This document shows positions 43,411 through 55,237 of a DNA stretch of 64,000 nucleotides, piece by piece. The notes under the pieces were generated by a model that was not told the DNA's origin, searched no databases, and saw only the letters and a program-made list of their open reading frames with translations. Source of the DNA: Bathymodiolus brooksi (taxonomy: Eukaryota; Mollusca; Bivalvia; Mytilida; Modiolidae); assembly GCA_963680875.1 (NCBI GenBank), contig OY804589.1, positions 27,268,353 to 27,332,352 of the forward strand, in the 5' to 3' direction. The stretch's first letter is position 1; each line of letters begins with the position of its first letter. Position numbers and translations under genes: made by a program.

Positions 43411-46400
43411 ATGACTAGTTCTATCATGAACAGATACTACAAAGGGTCGGCCATCGAATATGATGAACAAAATGCTGTAAAAAATGGTAAAACAAAAATT
43501 AGAAATCTCTTTTATTGTCAAAATAACTCGCACTATAAACAAACTGTACTCTACTACATTCTATTAATACTAATAGGACATATTGAATCAAACCCTGGTC
43601 CAAATATTGTATCGGGCAAACCTAATTTGAAAAATGGTTCACTAAAAATTGCACATATTAATGCATGCAGTTTATTACCAAAAATTGACTTAATTGAATT
43701 AGAAATGTCAAATAATGATATCATACTTGTATCAGAAACACATTTAAGTCAGGATATTGACAACGAGGATATCCAATTAAGGGGTTTCCAAAACCCAATA
43801 CGTGTTGACAGGAACCGCCACGGTGGCGGAGTGACAATTTTCACCAAACCTAATATATATATATGTGAAAAGCCGGAATTTCACACTAGTGAAATTGAAA
43901 TCCTTTGGTTAGAAGTTATCATAAATAATTTAAAAGCGATAGTTGGAGTTATTTATAGACCCCCACATTCAGATGTGTCATATTGGCGGAAATTCGAAAA
44001 CAATATCCAGCCTCTATTGGATTTGAATATTCCTGTAATACTTGGAGGTGATTTAAACATTGATATGTTGGGTAATCAGTGTGGGCACCTTGAAGACATT
44101 CTCACACGTCTAAACTTGGAGAATGTTGTGTGGGAGCCAACACGTATTACCCATACATCAGCTACATGTATCGATTTATTTATTACAAACAGACCAAATC
44201 TTGTTCTTGATATTAAAGTTTCCCCGAACTTTTGCAGTGACCACTGCCCAGTCAGTGTAGACATTAATATCAAAACGAGTAAAGAGCAGTGTTATAAATG
44301 CACAATTAGAAAATATGATCAGGCTGATTATAATTCCAAGGCAAGAATTGGAGTATTCTCTTTAAAAATAAAACTGTCAATGAGAACTACTCTAATTTCC
44401 TTTCTATTTTAAATGAGACGTGTGATAAACACATACCTACTAAAACTGTAATTATTAGACCAGATGATAAACCGTTTATGAATACCGGTAGCTCTATAAG
44501 GAAGGCGATTCGAAAGAGAAATCGCATTCATTATAGAGCTAAATCTACCAACAACCCAGATTACTGGTCACAATATAGACATTTGCGAAATGATGTTATA
44601 AGATTGGTAAGAGAAGCCAAAACTGAATATAGAAATAAACTTACTTCTCAATTAATGGACAAAAGTATCCCACCAGACAAATGGTGGAGAATTGCCAAAT
44701 CAGTTTGTAAACTAAACAATTGTAATAAAGTTTCACCCCCTATAAAACATGAAGGTAGAATAATAATTCATCCCTCAGAGAAATGTGATATTTTTAATAA
44801 GTACTTTGCTGATATTTCAAATATTGAAAATGAACCAAATCTCCCGAATGAAGACTTTGCCCGTGACAATATTTGTCCTGAATTATTGATTACTGAACAA
44901 GAAGTAAAAGACCAATTAGAAATACTGAATAATTCCAAACCAAGTGGCCCCGATGGTGTTGCACCAAGGATCTTACGCAGTGTTTCTCAGTGCCTTGTTT
45001 CCCACCTTACATTATTATTTAATCAGTCATTGCAATGTGGACAACTTCCATATATTTGGAAACGCTCACACGTAGCCCCTGTGTACAAAAATAAAGGGGT
45101 TGCATCCGACATTACAAACTTTCGACCTATTGTGAAACATTTGCATAACTATGTATTGGAGCATCATATTATTACAGAACACCAGTCAGGATTTCAACCA
45201 AAAGATTCTACAGTAAATCAACTTGTATATATTTACAACACTATTATCAGTAACCATGATATTGGTAAAGACATAAGGTTTATATTTCGTGATATTTCTA
45301 AACCATTCGATAGGGTTTGGCATACAGGACTTTTATATAAATTATGCAAAATTGGTATAGATGGAAATTTACTAAGTTGGGTTACAGATTATTTAGATGA
45401 TTGGAAACAAAAAGTGGTCTTAGATGGATTATCATCTGGGTGGGAGGGAATTGATGCTGGGGTTCCCCAAGGGTCTGTGTTGTGCCCTTTCCTGTTCCTT
45501 ATATACATAAACGATATTGTTGATGATCTTGATTGTAATATCAAACTCTTTGCCGATGATACATCTTTGTATGTAATAGTCGATGAACAAAATTATATAC
45601 AAGCTGCAGATATGCTTTCGACAGACTTGTCTCATATTCATAACTGGTCACAAAACTGGGCTATTAAATTTAATCCTAATAAAACTGAATCAATTTTATT
45701 TACTAGACGAAATATAAATAACCCTCCAGTTTATTTTGGGGATATGGACAACAGAGTGACAGATGTTAATACTCACTGTCATCTGGGTCTGGATCTCCAA
45801 AGTAATTGTAAATGGGGTGATTATGTGAGTAAAATTTATAAGAAAGCATGTGACAGACTGAAAATTCTTAGAATGCTCAAATATCAAGTTGACAGAAATG
45901 TATTGATTAATATATATTTGTCATTTATCCGACCTATACTAGAATATGGAAATATAATTTGGGACAATTGTACCCAAAATGAAGCTAATCTATTGGAAAG
46001 TGTTCAGGTTGAGGCAGGCAGGATCATTACAGGGTTGAGAGTAAATTCATCCAGATCTAAATTATATAGTGAACTTGGCTGGGAACCCCTTTATAAAAGA
46101 AGAGAGAAACAAAAGTTGATTTTACTCTATAAAATAATAAATGGTTTAACTCCGGACTATATGTATGACATGATCCAACCATACACAGAAAATATTCACA
46201 ATTATAATCTACGACAACAAATATCGGGGGACAATTTTAGACTACCCTTTTGTAATACTGTCTCATATAGCAAAAGTTTCATCCCTTGTACGTTACGACT
46301 CTGGAATGGTCTGCCTGCCTCAACAAAGTCCAGTCCTTCTCTTAATATATTTAAGACAAGACTGAACTCTGGTACAAAAGCTTCGCCTAAATATTTTCAT

Positions 46401-46742
46401 ATAGGTGACAGAAAAGAAAATATCATACACTGTCAGATGAGGAATGATGCTAGCAATCTAAATCTACATTTGCAGCAACATCACTTATCTGACAGACCAT
46501 CTTGCCCACATTGCAATGATCCCTGTGAAAGCCCCTCCCATTATTTTATGCACTGCCCTTTATACAATATTCATAGGCAACAACTTGTTGATTCCTTTAA
46601 TAAACTTAACATAGAATTTACTATTCAAACCATTCTTTATGGAAGTGAAACCTCTGATTATAATCAGAATGTAAAACTTTTTCGTGCAGTACATTCCTTT
46701 ATTAAGCGGAGCAAACGATTTGATAATAATATAGTAATATAA
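43411..46742 (+). pseudogene. LINE ORF2: 2A-like motif, AP endonuclease, reverse transcriptase; one frameshift, one deletion
   Basis: The N-terminus has a hydrophobic stretch ending LLILIGHIESNPGP (NPGP at 43591-43602), a 2A-like motif with H in place of D. An AP-type endonuclease follows: IAHINACSLLPK, SETHLS, IYRPPHSDVSYW, GGDLNIDML and CSDHCPVSVDI. A frameshift near 44337 separates it from the rest. The second frame (GKNWSILFKNKTVNENYSNF onward) has the reverse transcriptase: SGPDGVAPRILR, SKPFDRVWHTGL, AGVPQGSVLCPFLFLIYIND and the intact catalytic LFADDTSLY (near 45550). About 15 residues after NFRPI (near 45130) seem deleted. The C-terminal CPHCNDPCESPSHYFMHCPL is a zinc-knuckle-like block. 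Confidence 0.8.
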
Positions 46743-47345
46743 ATTAAATTTTTTAAACATTTTAAACTATAACAGTATTCTCACATATGATGGACCATGA
46801 TTGCAAATATCAGTACTATTCCTCTCACATGACTAAATTAAATTAACTTATTGATATTCTATTTATAATTTATTTTGTTTTATAAATATATACATGTATA
46901 TATAATGTCATAAATCTCATATTTACACTATGATAATTACCTACTGCATGCTAATAAAAAACTTCTAAAATGAATTAAGTATTTAAATTAAATTGAGAGG
47001 TAATAAATCTAGCAACATCGTACACTGGTAACACTTTTAGATAGCAACTAATTGTATTTAAAAAAAATTAGTAGATCTCATATCAGCCAAATTGTCAATA
47101 AAATCTAATCAATGTTAACTACTTACATGTTTCAATAACTGAATATATGAGATTTCTGACTGCTATTGTATACTCGAGTTATTTCCCTTTGAGTATGAAA
47201 TTCTATATTGTGTATTGTAAATATTAACTGCATGCATTATTGATTGTTGCTGTTGCCTTGTGTATGGAGAGGATTTATATAGGCTATTGCCTGCTATCCA
47301 ATCCATTTCATTTATTTATGAATAAAATATGTTTAAAATGAAATT
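46743..47345 (+). other. LINE 3' UTR
   Basis: AT-rich sequence after the ORF2 stop has no other feature. It ends in an A/T-rich TTGAAATA-type tail near 47345. Confidence 0.5.
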
Positions 47346-47716
47346 GAAATATAAATAACACGGCTTACTGAACCAAATAATTCGGAATAATCTGTCTATG
47401 TTTAAATTGCCGCATGTAATAAATATACACCGAGTTAGGCATGGCGGCCATGTTTAATTTGATATTTTGATATTTTGAACAAAGTATTAACATTTAAAAG
47501 ACAAATCGTGGTATTAAATAAAACAAGTAGAAGGTTAATGTAATATACCCCCATTTAAAATTGAACCAATTGCTTCCAATTGTGCCCCACACTCGAGTTA
47601 TCTACTCTCTGCTGTACACACAACACACTGCAGGTTTTACAGAGAACAAGTTGGTCCTGCACCGTCTGTTTGTATACTAGAACACAGAGACGGAATGGTT
47701 ATACGGGCATTTAGGC

Positions 47717-47792
47717 AATGACCAGTGGACCGCTCAGATAGCAACATATCAATGACCAGTGGACCGCTCAGATAGCAACATATCAATGAACA
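47717..47792 (+). repeat. Two-copy 37-bp tandem duplication
   Basis: The stretch CAATGACCAGTGGACCGCTC followed by AGATAGCAACATAT occurs twice in a row, with a diverged third start (CAATGAACAATGGGCCG). Confidence 0.75.
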
Positions 47793-47939
47793 ATGGGCCG
47801 ACATGATAAGTGACAGATATCCGGACCCGTTGTAAGACCGGTCACCCAGTAACTCAGTCACCCACACTGCAGCATATTTTTTCAAAAGCATAAGAGAACG
47901 CCGTATAGGTATGTAAACCGATTATTATACTGTAAGCTG

Positions 47940-48075
47940 AATACCCCCGGTGAGAATCGAACTCACAACCGAACTACCCAAATGGAAGTCACTTCCCAAA
48001 GTGACGTCACCAGCAAGCCTTGTTCAATAAGGCTGTATCGAGTACACTTTGTAATGGACGGGAATCGAACTAGAC
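47940..48075 (-). repeat. tRNA-like SINE fragment, minus strand
   Basis: The minus strand reads GGTTGTGAGTTCGATTCTCA (a B-box-like word) and, further on, GTGTACTCGATACAGCC, which matches the middle of SINE family B. The copy is diverged, and a second B-box-like word (CTAGTTCGATTCCCG) lies next to it. Confidence 0.45.
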
Positions 48076-48098
48076 AAACTATAGACACTGATTGCTTC

Positions 48099-48374
48099 CA
48101 CAGGCGCTCGTGGCACAGAATTTGTTTTCTAACTTTCTGTTTACAAATTTATTTTCAATAAAATTTCTTTATTTCTTTATTATTAGTATCTATATAGGGT
48201 CGACACATGCAATTTGATGTTAACATAAGATTGTATGAATATTGACACGAACAAGATAAAATAAGGAAAAAGAGATGAAATAATAAAGAAATAAAGAAAT
48301 TTTATTGAAAATAAATTTGTAAACAGAAAGTTAGAAATAAGGGGAGTGGCAAGTCCGTGCCACGAGCGCCTGTG
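48099..48374. mobile_element. 276-bp foldback hAT-like element with 8-bp target duplication
   Basis: The ends CACAGGCGCTCGTGGCAC and GTGCCACGAGCGCCTGTG are perfect inverted copies, and the arms extend about 90 bases (TTTACAAATTTATTTTCAAT and its complement). The flanks ATTGCTTC (48091-48098) and ATTGCATC (48375-48382) are an 8-bp duplication with one mismatch, as expected for hAT. There is no transposase. Confidence 0.75.
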
Positions 48375-48984
48375 ATTGCATCGGCAAATTTACAAATAAT
48401 TGCATTACTATTACAGCCAATGTGACCCCCATAAATGAACTACACCTTAATCAATGCAGCAAAACGTTTTAAAGGTTGTATTACTACCCCTGCATCTTCG
48501 CTAGTTATGGGTTACGATCCGACCCAACTCCTCTTCGGGAAGAGAGCTTCAGGAAGAGGAAGGGAGGCGAGAGAGATCTTCAAGGAGGTGGATAGTAACC
48601 ATTTGCTAAGCGTTAGCGAATATGCAAGTCCTGAATATCTAATCACATTTCAATTATATCCTTTTTAGCGTGAATGCATGTACGTTTATCGCCGAGTTAT
48701 AATATATGACTACAATATTGTCATACTAATTATGTGTAAAAATTTTGACAGAAAAGATATTTTTCTTGCTTACGTTTATGACATTTTCAATTTAATATTA
48801 TCTCGGTAAATACAACTGCTATATTTCTTATTTCATAATGTGACAAAAATCTAATTAAAAAGACACTTCCATAATATATTAAGTGACCTAAAATGCACCC
48901 CGAAATTCATCATTAGTTTCGCGCGCTCGTGTACAGTGTATATTTTGAATAACACATAAAATGGCCCACAATGACTTGTTATTG

Positions 48985-49205
48985 TGTTAACGCCACGTTC
49001 AACAATATTTCAGTTATAACGTGGCGGTCAGTTTTAATGATGGGGGAAAGCGGAGGACCCGGAGGAAACCACCTACCCCTCGCAAGTCATTGACAAATTT
49101 TATCACATAATGTTGTATCAAGTACACCTCACCATCAACTCACAACTTTAGTTATGATAGGTACTAATTGCACAGGTAGTTGTAAATCCAACTACCATAC
49201 GATAC
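48985..49205 (-). repeat. SINE family B, minus strand
   Basis: The plus strand reads the inverted tail (GTTAACGCCACGTTCAACAA), GGAGGAAACCACCT, ATGTTGTATCAAGTACACCT and the inverted head GTAAATCCAACTACCATACG. Confidence 0.7.
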
Positions 49206-49330
49206 CATACCAGTGTAAGAACAAATAACTGTTAAAAATCTTATTCCTCAACACCATCAAAATATCAAAACCATAAATAGTACATTTTCTCCAAATTAAA
49301 AGTAAAATCTTATTCAGTAGGTCATTTTGT

Positions 49331-52054
49331 TTATTTTATCGTCTGCTTGTGCATACAATGCTATTCTTGACTATTGCAGAATGAGTTTTATCGTCTGCTT
49401 GTGCATACAATGCTATTCTTGACTATTGCAGAATGAGTTTTATCGTCTGCTTGTGCATACAATGCTATTCTTGACTATTGCAGAATGAGTTTTATCGTCT
49501 GCTTGTGCATACAATGCTATTCTTGACTATTGCAGAATGAGTTTTATCGTCTGCTTGTGCATACAATGCTATTCTTGACTATTGCAGAATGAGTTTTATC
49601 GTCTGCTTGTGCATACAATGCTATTCTTGACTATTGCAGAATGAGTTTTATCGTCTGCTTGTGCATACAATGCTATTCTTGACTATTGCAGAATGAGTTT
49701 TATCGTCTGCTTGTGCATACAATGCTATTCTTGACTATTGCAGAATGAGTTTTATCGTCTGCTTGTGCATACAATGCTATTCTTGACTATTGCAGAATGA
49801 GTTTTATCGTCTGCTTGTGCATACAATGCTATTCTTGACTATTGCAGAATGAGTTTTATCGTCTGCTTGTGCATACAATGCTATTCTTGACTATTGCAGA
49901 ATGAGTTTTATCGTCTGCTTGTGCATACAATGCTATTCTTGACTATTGCAGAATGAGTTTTATCGTCTGCTTGTGCATACAATGCTATTCTTGACTATTG
50001 CAGAATGAGTTTTATCGTCTGCTTGTGCATACAATGCTATTCTTGACTATTGCAGAATGAGTTTTATCGTCTGCTTGTGCATACAATGCTATTCTTGACT
50101 ATTGCAGAATGAGTTTTATCGCTGCTGCTTGTGCATACAATGCTATTCTTGACTATTGCAGAATGAGTTTTATCGTCTGCTTGTGCATACAATGCTATTC
50201 TTGACTATTGCAGAATGAGTTTTATCGTCTGCTTGTGCATACAATGCTATTCTTGACTATTGCAGAATGAGTTTTATCGTCTGCTTGTGCATACAATGCT
50301 ATTCTTGACTATTGCAGAATGAGTTTTATCGCTGCTGCTTGTGCATACAATGCTATTCTTGACTATTGCAGAATGAGTTTTATCGTCTGCTTGTGCATAC
50401 AATGCTATTCTTGACTATTGCAGAATGAGTTTTATCGTCTGCTTGTGCATACAATGCTATTCTTGACTATTGCAGAATGAGTTTTATCGTCTGCTTGTGC
50501 ATACAATGCTATTCTTGACTATTGCAGAATGAGTTTTATCGTCTGCTTGTGCATACAATGCTATTCTTGACTATTGCAGAATGAGTTTTATCGCTGCTGC
50601 TTGTGCATACAATGCTATTCTTGACTATTGCAGAATGAGTTTTATCGTCTGCTTGTGCATACAATGCTATTCTTGACTATTGCAGAATGAGTTTTATCGC
50701 TGCTGCTTGTGCATACAATGCTATTCTTGACTATTGCAGAATGAGTTTTATCGCTGCTGCTTGTGCATACAATGCTATTCTTGACTATTGCAGAATGAGT
50801 TTTATCGCTGCTGCTTGTGCATACAATGCTATTCTTGACTATTGCAGAATGAGTTTTATCGCTGCTGCTTGTGCATACAATGCTATTCTTGACTATTGCA
50901 GAATGAGTTTTATCGCTGCTGCTTGTGCATACAATGCTATTCTTGACTATTGCAGAATGAGTTTTATCGCTGCTGCTTGTGCATACAATGCTATTCTTGA
51001 CTATTGCAGAATGAGTTTTATCGCTGCTGCTTGTGCATACAATGCTATTCTTGACTATTGCAGAATGAGTTTTATCGCTGCTGCTTGTGCATACAATGCT
51101 ATTCTTGACTATTGCAGAATGAGTTTTATCGCTGCTGCTTGTGCATACAATGCTATTCTTGACTATTGCAGAATGAGTTTTATCGTCTGCTTGTGCATAC
51201 AATGCTATTCTTGACTATTGCAGAATGAGTTTTATCGCTGCTGCTTGTGCATACAATGCTATTCTTGACTATTGCAGAATGAGTTTTATCGTCTGCTTGT
51301 GCATACAATGCTATTCTTGACTATTGCAGAATGAGTTTTATCGCTGCTGCTTGTGCATACAATGCTATTCTTGACTATTGCAGAATGAGTTTTATCGCTG
51401 CTGCTTGTGCATACAATGCTATTCTTGACTATTGCAGAATGAGTTTTATCGCTGCTGCTTGTGCATACAATGCTATTCTTGACTATTGCAGAATGAGTTT
51501 TATCGCTGCTGCTTGTGCATACAATGCTATTCTTGACTATTGCAGAATGAGTTTTATCGCTGCTGCTTGTGCATACAATGCTATTCTTGACTATTGCAGA
51601 ATGAGTTTTATCGCTGCTGCTTGTGCATACAATGCTATTCTTGACTATTGCAGAATGAGTTTTATCGCTGCTGCTTGTGCATACAATGCTATTCTTGACT
51701 ATTGCAGAATGAGTTTTATCGCTGCTGCTTGTGCATACAATGCTATTCTTGACTATTGCAGAATGAGTTTTATCGCTGCTGCTTGTGCATACAATGCTAT
51801 TCTTGACTATTGCAGAATGAGTTTTATCGCTGCTGCTTGTGCATACAATGCTATTCTTGACTATTGCAGAATGAGTTTTATCGCTGCTGCTTGTGCATAC
51901 AATGCTATTCTTGACTATTGCAGAATGAGTTTTATCGCTGCTGCTTGTGCATACAATGCTATTCTTGACTATTGCAGAATGAGTTTTATCGCTGCTGCTT
52001 GTGCATACAATGCTATTCTTGACTATTGCAGAATGAGTTTTATCGCTGCTCTTC
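49331..52054 (+). repeat. 52/54-bp satellite array, about 51 copies
   Basis: The 52-base unit is ATGAGTTTTATCGTCTGCTT, GTGCATACAATGCTATTCTT, GACTATTGCAGA. A 54-base form has TCGCTGCTGCTT in place of TCGTCTGCTT. Units 49331-50104 are all 52-base, the middle is mixed, and those after about 51330 are all 54-base. Since 54 is 18 codons, runs of the longer form create open frames on both strands (MSFIAAACAYNAILDYCR on plus). These are unlikely to be proteins. Copies are nearly identical, so the expansion is recent. Confidence 0.92.
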
Positions 52055-52147
52055 TCTAGACCTTAAATAATACTTTACAGAAATATCATGAAAGCACCAA
52101 CATAAAATTGTCGATCCGTATGTATTCGGACAAGTTCGGTACGTACC

Positions 52148-52284
52148 CAGGGGCGGATCCAGGATTTCAAGTTAGGGGGGGTGCACTTAAAAAAATTGCG
52201 CCAAGCTGTGGGAGGCGCGAAAATTTTTGGGGTATTTCGTGTGAAAAATCACGATTTTATGCCAAAAAATCATATTTTTCCCAA

Positions 52285-52316
<32 letters not shown>

Positions 52317-52353
52317 CATGCTCCGGGTGTGCCCCCCCCTAGATCCGCCCCTG
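52148..52353. mobile_element. hAT-like MITE with a 27-base G run
   Basis: The left end CAGGGGCGGATCCAGG and right end CTAGATCCGCCCCTG are inverted, a common hAT-type terminus in animals. The inside repeats the 'GGCGCGAAAATTTTTGGGGT' and 'CACGATTTTATGCC' words seen at 41130. The flanking 8-mers (TACGTACC, GTACCGTA) are similar but not a clean duplication. An uninterrupted G run spans 52290-52316. Confidence 0.6.
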
Positions 52354-52730
52354 GTACCGTAGTATAGTAATTTGGACACTATTCTTTATTTTCAGTGTCA
52401 TTGTCTAGTGTTACTCCTTAATCGTTGGTTATATTTTTCGTGCATTCAGTTCACTTAGCTGGTATAGCTAAGAAACACTTGTACCATGAGCTATGCAATG
52501 AAAAAACAACAAACTACTGACCAACGTAGTCAAAACACACTATTTCCTTCCCACATATATATCGATAGAAAGTTGATATTCTGCCCATTGTATCTTGGCG
52601 GCGATATGTCATTCTATAAGTTCATTGGGTAAGATAAATAATAAAGTTGCATTGATGGTGCAACTTATTTTTGTAATGCCTGTGTAATGAAGCACAAGCA
52701 CTAAAATCCAATACGGTCAATTGTTAGAGT

Positions 52731-52790
52731 GAGTGGGTGCTTGTTGTTTAACGCCAACTCAGCAATTTTTCAGCTATACTATGGCGAGAA
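52731..52790 (-). repeat. SINE family B tail, minus strand
   Basis: TTGTTTAACGCCAACTCAGC, AATTTTTCAGCTATACTATG is the inverted 3' end of the family. The rest of the copy is missing. Confidence 0.5.
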
Positions 52791-53015
52791 CAAGTTACTT
52801 TTCAATGAGATGATGACGACAATTGTACAAAAAAAGTGCTTTGTGTCATAGAAAAAGAGAAAGATTCCAATGCAAAAATCGACAAAAAATGTTAGCAAAT
52901 CTCTTAATATTATACGAGACACAATTTTCCTACCATAGACCATTTTCACTGTATGGAATTTTTATTGATGTACATGTATATATATAGAAAAAAAACATGT
53001 AAAATAACAAAAAAT

Positions 53016-54245
53016 TCACGCTTTTGTTCTTAGCAAAAAACACAAGTTAAGGTACTTAGCTATACTTCTACACACATCAGTGTCTTCGTTACTGAGCAAC
53101 CATATAAACTGAGAGTCAATAATGAGAGTATTCGTAATGTTTTTATTAAAACAACTTGACACTAACTCCCCCCTCAAATGAGAATATTTTGGACAGTTTA
53201 AAAGAAAATGTAACTCATCTTCTACTGAGTTTAAATTACAGTTCTTACAAGTCCTGTCATTTATGGTAGTTTTTGGTATAGTATATCTACCAATTTCAAT
53301 TTGAAGTTTATGGTTGCTAGTTCTGAACCTTGTCATACTTACTCTATCAGTATGACTGTTAACTACAGATTAAAACTCCCATTCAAGCTAAATAGAACAC
53401 CTAAATATTTATACTGATAAACAGACTCAATACTTTTGTCATTTATATTATCTTTCTAGATATCATCCGTCCGCTTTTATCAAATATCATCACTTTAGAT
53501 TTATTATAATTTATTGCAAGCCCCCAATTTAAACAGTAGTTATAAACCTTGTTCATACAATTCTGTAAACCTTCAGCTGATTCTGATAAAAGGAGTAAAT
53601 CATCTGCATACAGTAAACTATTTAACAAATGTGATCCGGGTGATTCTGGACAACATGAAGAATCAAATAACTTAGTCATATCATTGATAAATATATTAAA
53701 AAGATTCGGGATAAGATTGTCCCCCTGGAACACACCAACACTAGAGGAAAACACATCAGAGAGTGAAATATTATCTAGCCTGACTCTCAACTCAATATTA
53801 CCATACTTGGATTTCAGTACAGATAAAAATTTGCCACCCACCCCAGCTTCTACGACTTTGAATAAAAGAGCGGGGTGCAAGACGGAATCAAACGCCTTTC
53901 TAAGATCAATGAAACGGGCATATACCATTTTTGACTTGTCTTAAATATTTATCCAAAATTGTCTTTAATTTAAAAATATGATCTGATGTTCTACAACCTG
54001 ATCTAAAGCCAATTTGTTCGTCTGATATGATACAATTCAATTGTAAAAACTTTTCAAGCCTGGAATTTAAAATTGAATTAAAAAGTTTCGACAGGCAACT
54101 AGTAATAGGAATGCCCCTATAGTTATTAGGCCTAGTGGGTTCAACACTTTTTAAAATAGGAAAAATATAACCAGTGGACCAATTTCTTGGGTAAATACCT
54201 GAATCAAGGACTAGAATAAAATATACCAGTTTTTGTTACCAAGCT
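53016..54245 (-). pseudogene. LINE remnant: reverse transcriptase with frameshift and deletion
   Basis: From 54245 downward the minus strand reads PNNYRGIPITSCLSKLFNSI and ISDEQIGFRSGCRTSDHIFK. An extra A in a run near 53930 shifts the frame, then MVYARFIDLRKAFDSVLHPA follows, with SSVGVFQGDNLIPNLFNIFI and the intact catalytic YADD box (53599-53610, LLYADDLLLLSESAEGL). After VMIFDKSGRMISRK the thumb and connection are mostly deleted. The C-terminal piece (53016-53336) keeps CKNCNLNSVEDELHFLLNCP. Ordinary family members are far longer. It is a different lineage from the LINEs at 33903 and 41740. Confidence 0.75.
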
Positions 54246-54256
54246 TCTCCCTGCAA

Positions 54257-54770
54257 TCAAGAATGGGAAATAAATAACTCAACTTTGAAAAATACCCATA
54301 ATGTATTAAAGTGTTTCCAGTTAAATATAAATGAAGCTTTACAGAAAATGACAGACCCATACATTGTTTTTATTTGTTGTAAGTGGCCAGGTTTTACTCT
54401 TATTTCGGTTTTTTTAAAAACAAAATAAGATAAATAAATAAAATAACTAAGAGTGTTGGAAGAAATAATTTGTTGTATAAGTAACACATACCATATGAAT
54501 TTTGAGTGTGTTTGGGTACATTTGTATTTGTTGGAAGCGGCCTTGTTGGTGTATCAATGTTTATAATAGTTATAAAATTGATCATTTTGATTACTCTTGT
54601 GACAAATTTATGAAATTTGAATTTTTTAATGAAAAATGATTCATATAGAACCTTTAACTAATACAATAAATACAATTTTATGGTGTATTTGGGTATATTT
54701 GGGTAAACAGTCGCACCCTGTTTGTAATCGTGATAATGGGAATATCATAATTCAATTCTTATTGACTTAA
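54257..54770. other. AT-rich stretch, nothing recognised
   Basis: Short frames only. The word GTATTTGGGTATATTTGGGT is locally repeated. Confidence 0.4.
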
Positions 54771-54774
54771 TTTA

Positions 54775-55190
54775 TTATGTCTCCCCCCCACTTTTGTGGG
54801 GAGACATATTGTTTTTGTCCTGTCCGTCTGTCCGTCCGTCCATCCGTCCTTCTGTCTGTCTGTTTGTCTGTCTGTCCGTCACACAGTTTGTCAGCGCAAC
54901 TCCTCTGAAACTACTGAACAGAATTTTATGAAACTTGGTAGATAGTAAGGACACCATATGTAGTTGTGCATATTACCAGGAAATTTTGATCTCCTGAATT
55001 TTGTGGGAGTTATGCCCCTTTGAACTTAGAAATTTCCCGAAATTTACTACTGAAGCAGTTTGTCAGCGCAACTCCTCTGAAACTACTGAACAGAATTTCA
55101 TGAAACTTGGTAGGTAGTAAGGACACCATATGTAGTTGTGCATATTACCAGGAAATGTTGATCCCCTAAATTTTGTAGGAGTTATTTGCA
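54775..55190 (+). repeat. Interspersed repeat with CTCCCCCCACTTTTGTGGGG hairpin end and 168-bp duplication
   Basis: It starts with TATGTCTCCCCCCCACTTTT and GTGGGGAGACATA, a terminal hairpin, then a CCGTCCGTC stretch and 'CTCCTCTGAAACTACTGAAC'. The block from CAGTTTGTCAGCGCAACTCC to TTGTAGGAGTTAT is repeated about 170 bases later. The related end 'GGGGGAGACATACG' occurs at 57909, so later repeats may be nested in one larger copy. Confidence 0.55.
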
Positions 55191-55237
55191 AACACTCTAG
55201 TGTAATATCCCTTACTGAAACTTGTATGTATATATAT

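Larger units (their letters stand above)
41740..47345 (+). mobile_element. Nearly full-length LINE (CR1/L2-like) with ORF1, endonuclease and reverse transcriptase
   Basis: The order is ORF1 (41753-42729), a ~680-bp linker with an A run and a local duplication, ORF2 (43411-46742), and a 3' UTR ending 'TTTATGAATAAAATATG', 'TTTAAAATGAAATTGAAATA'. ORF1 has one frameshift, ORF2 one frameshift and one internal deletion. It is the most complete mobile element in the window. Confidence 0.8.

Noticed and set aside
50642..52059. Long open frames on both strands (18-residue repeat proteins)
   Set aside because: They follow directly from a 54-bp tandem unit with no stops. They start and end with the array, and the 52-bp part of the same array has none.
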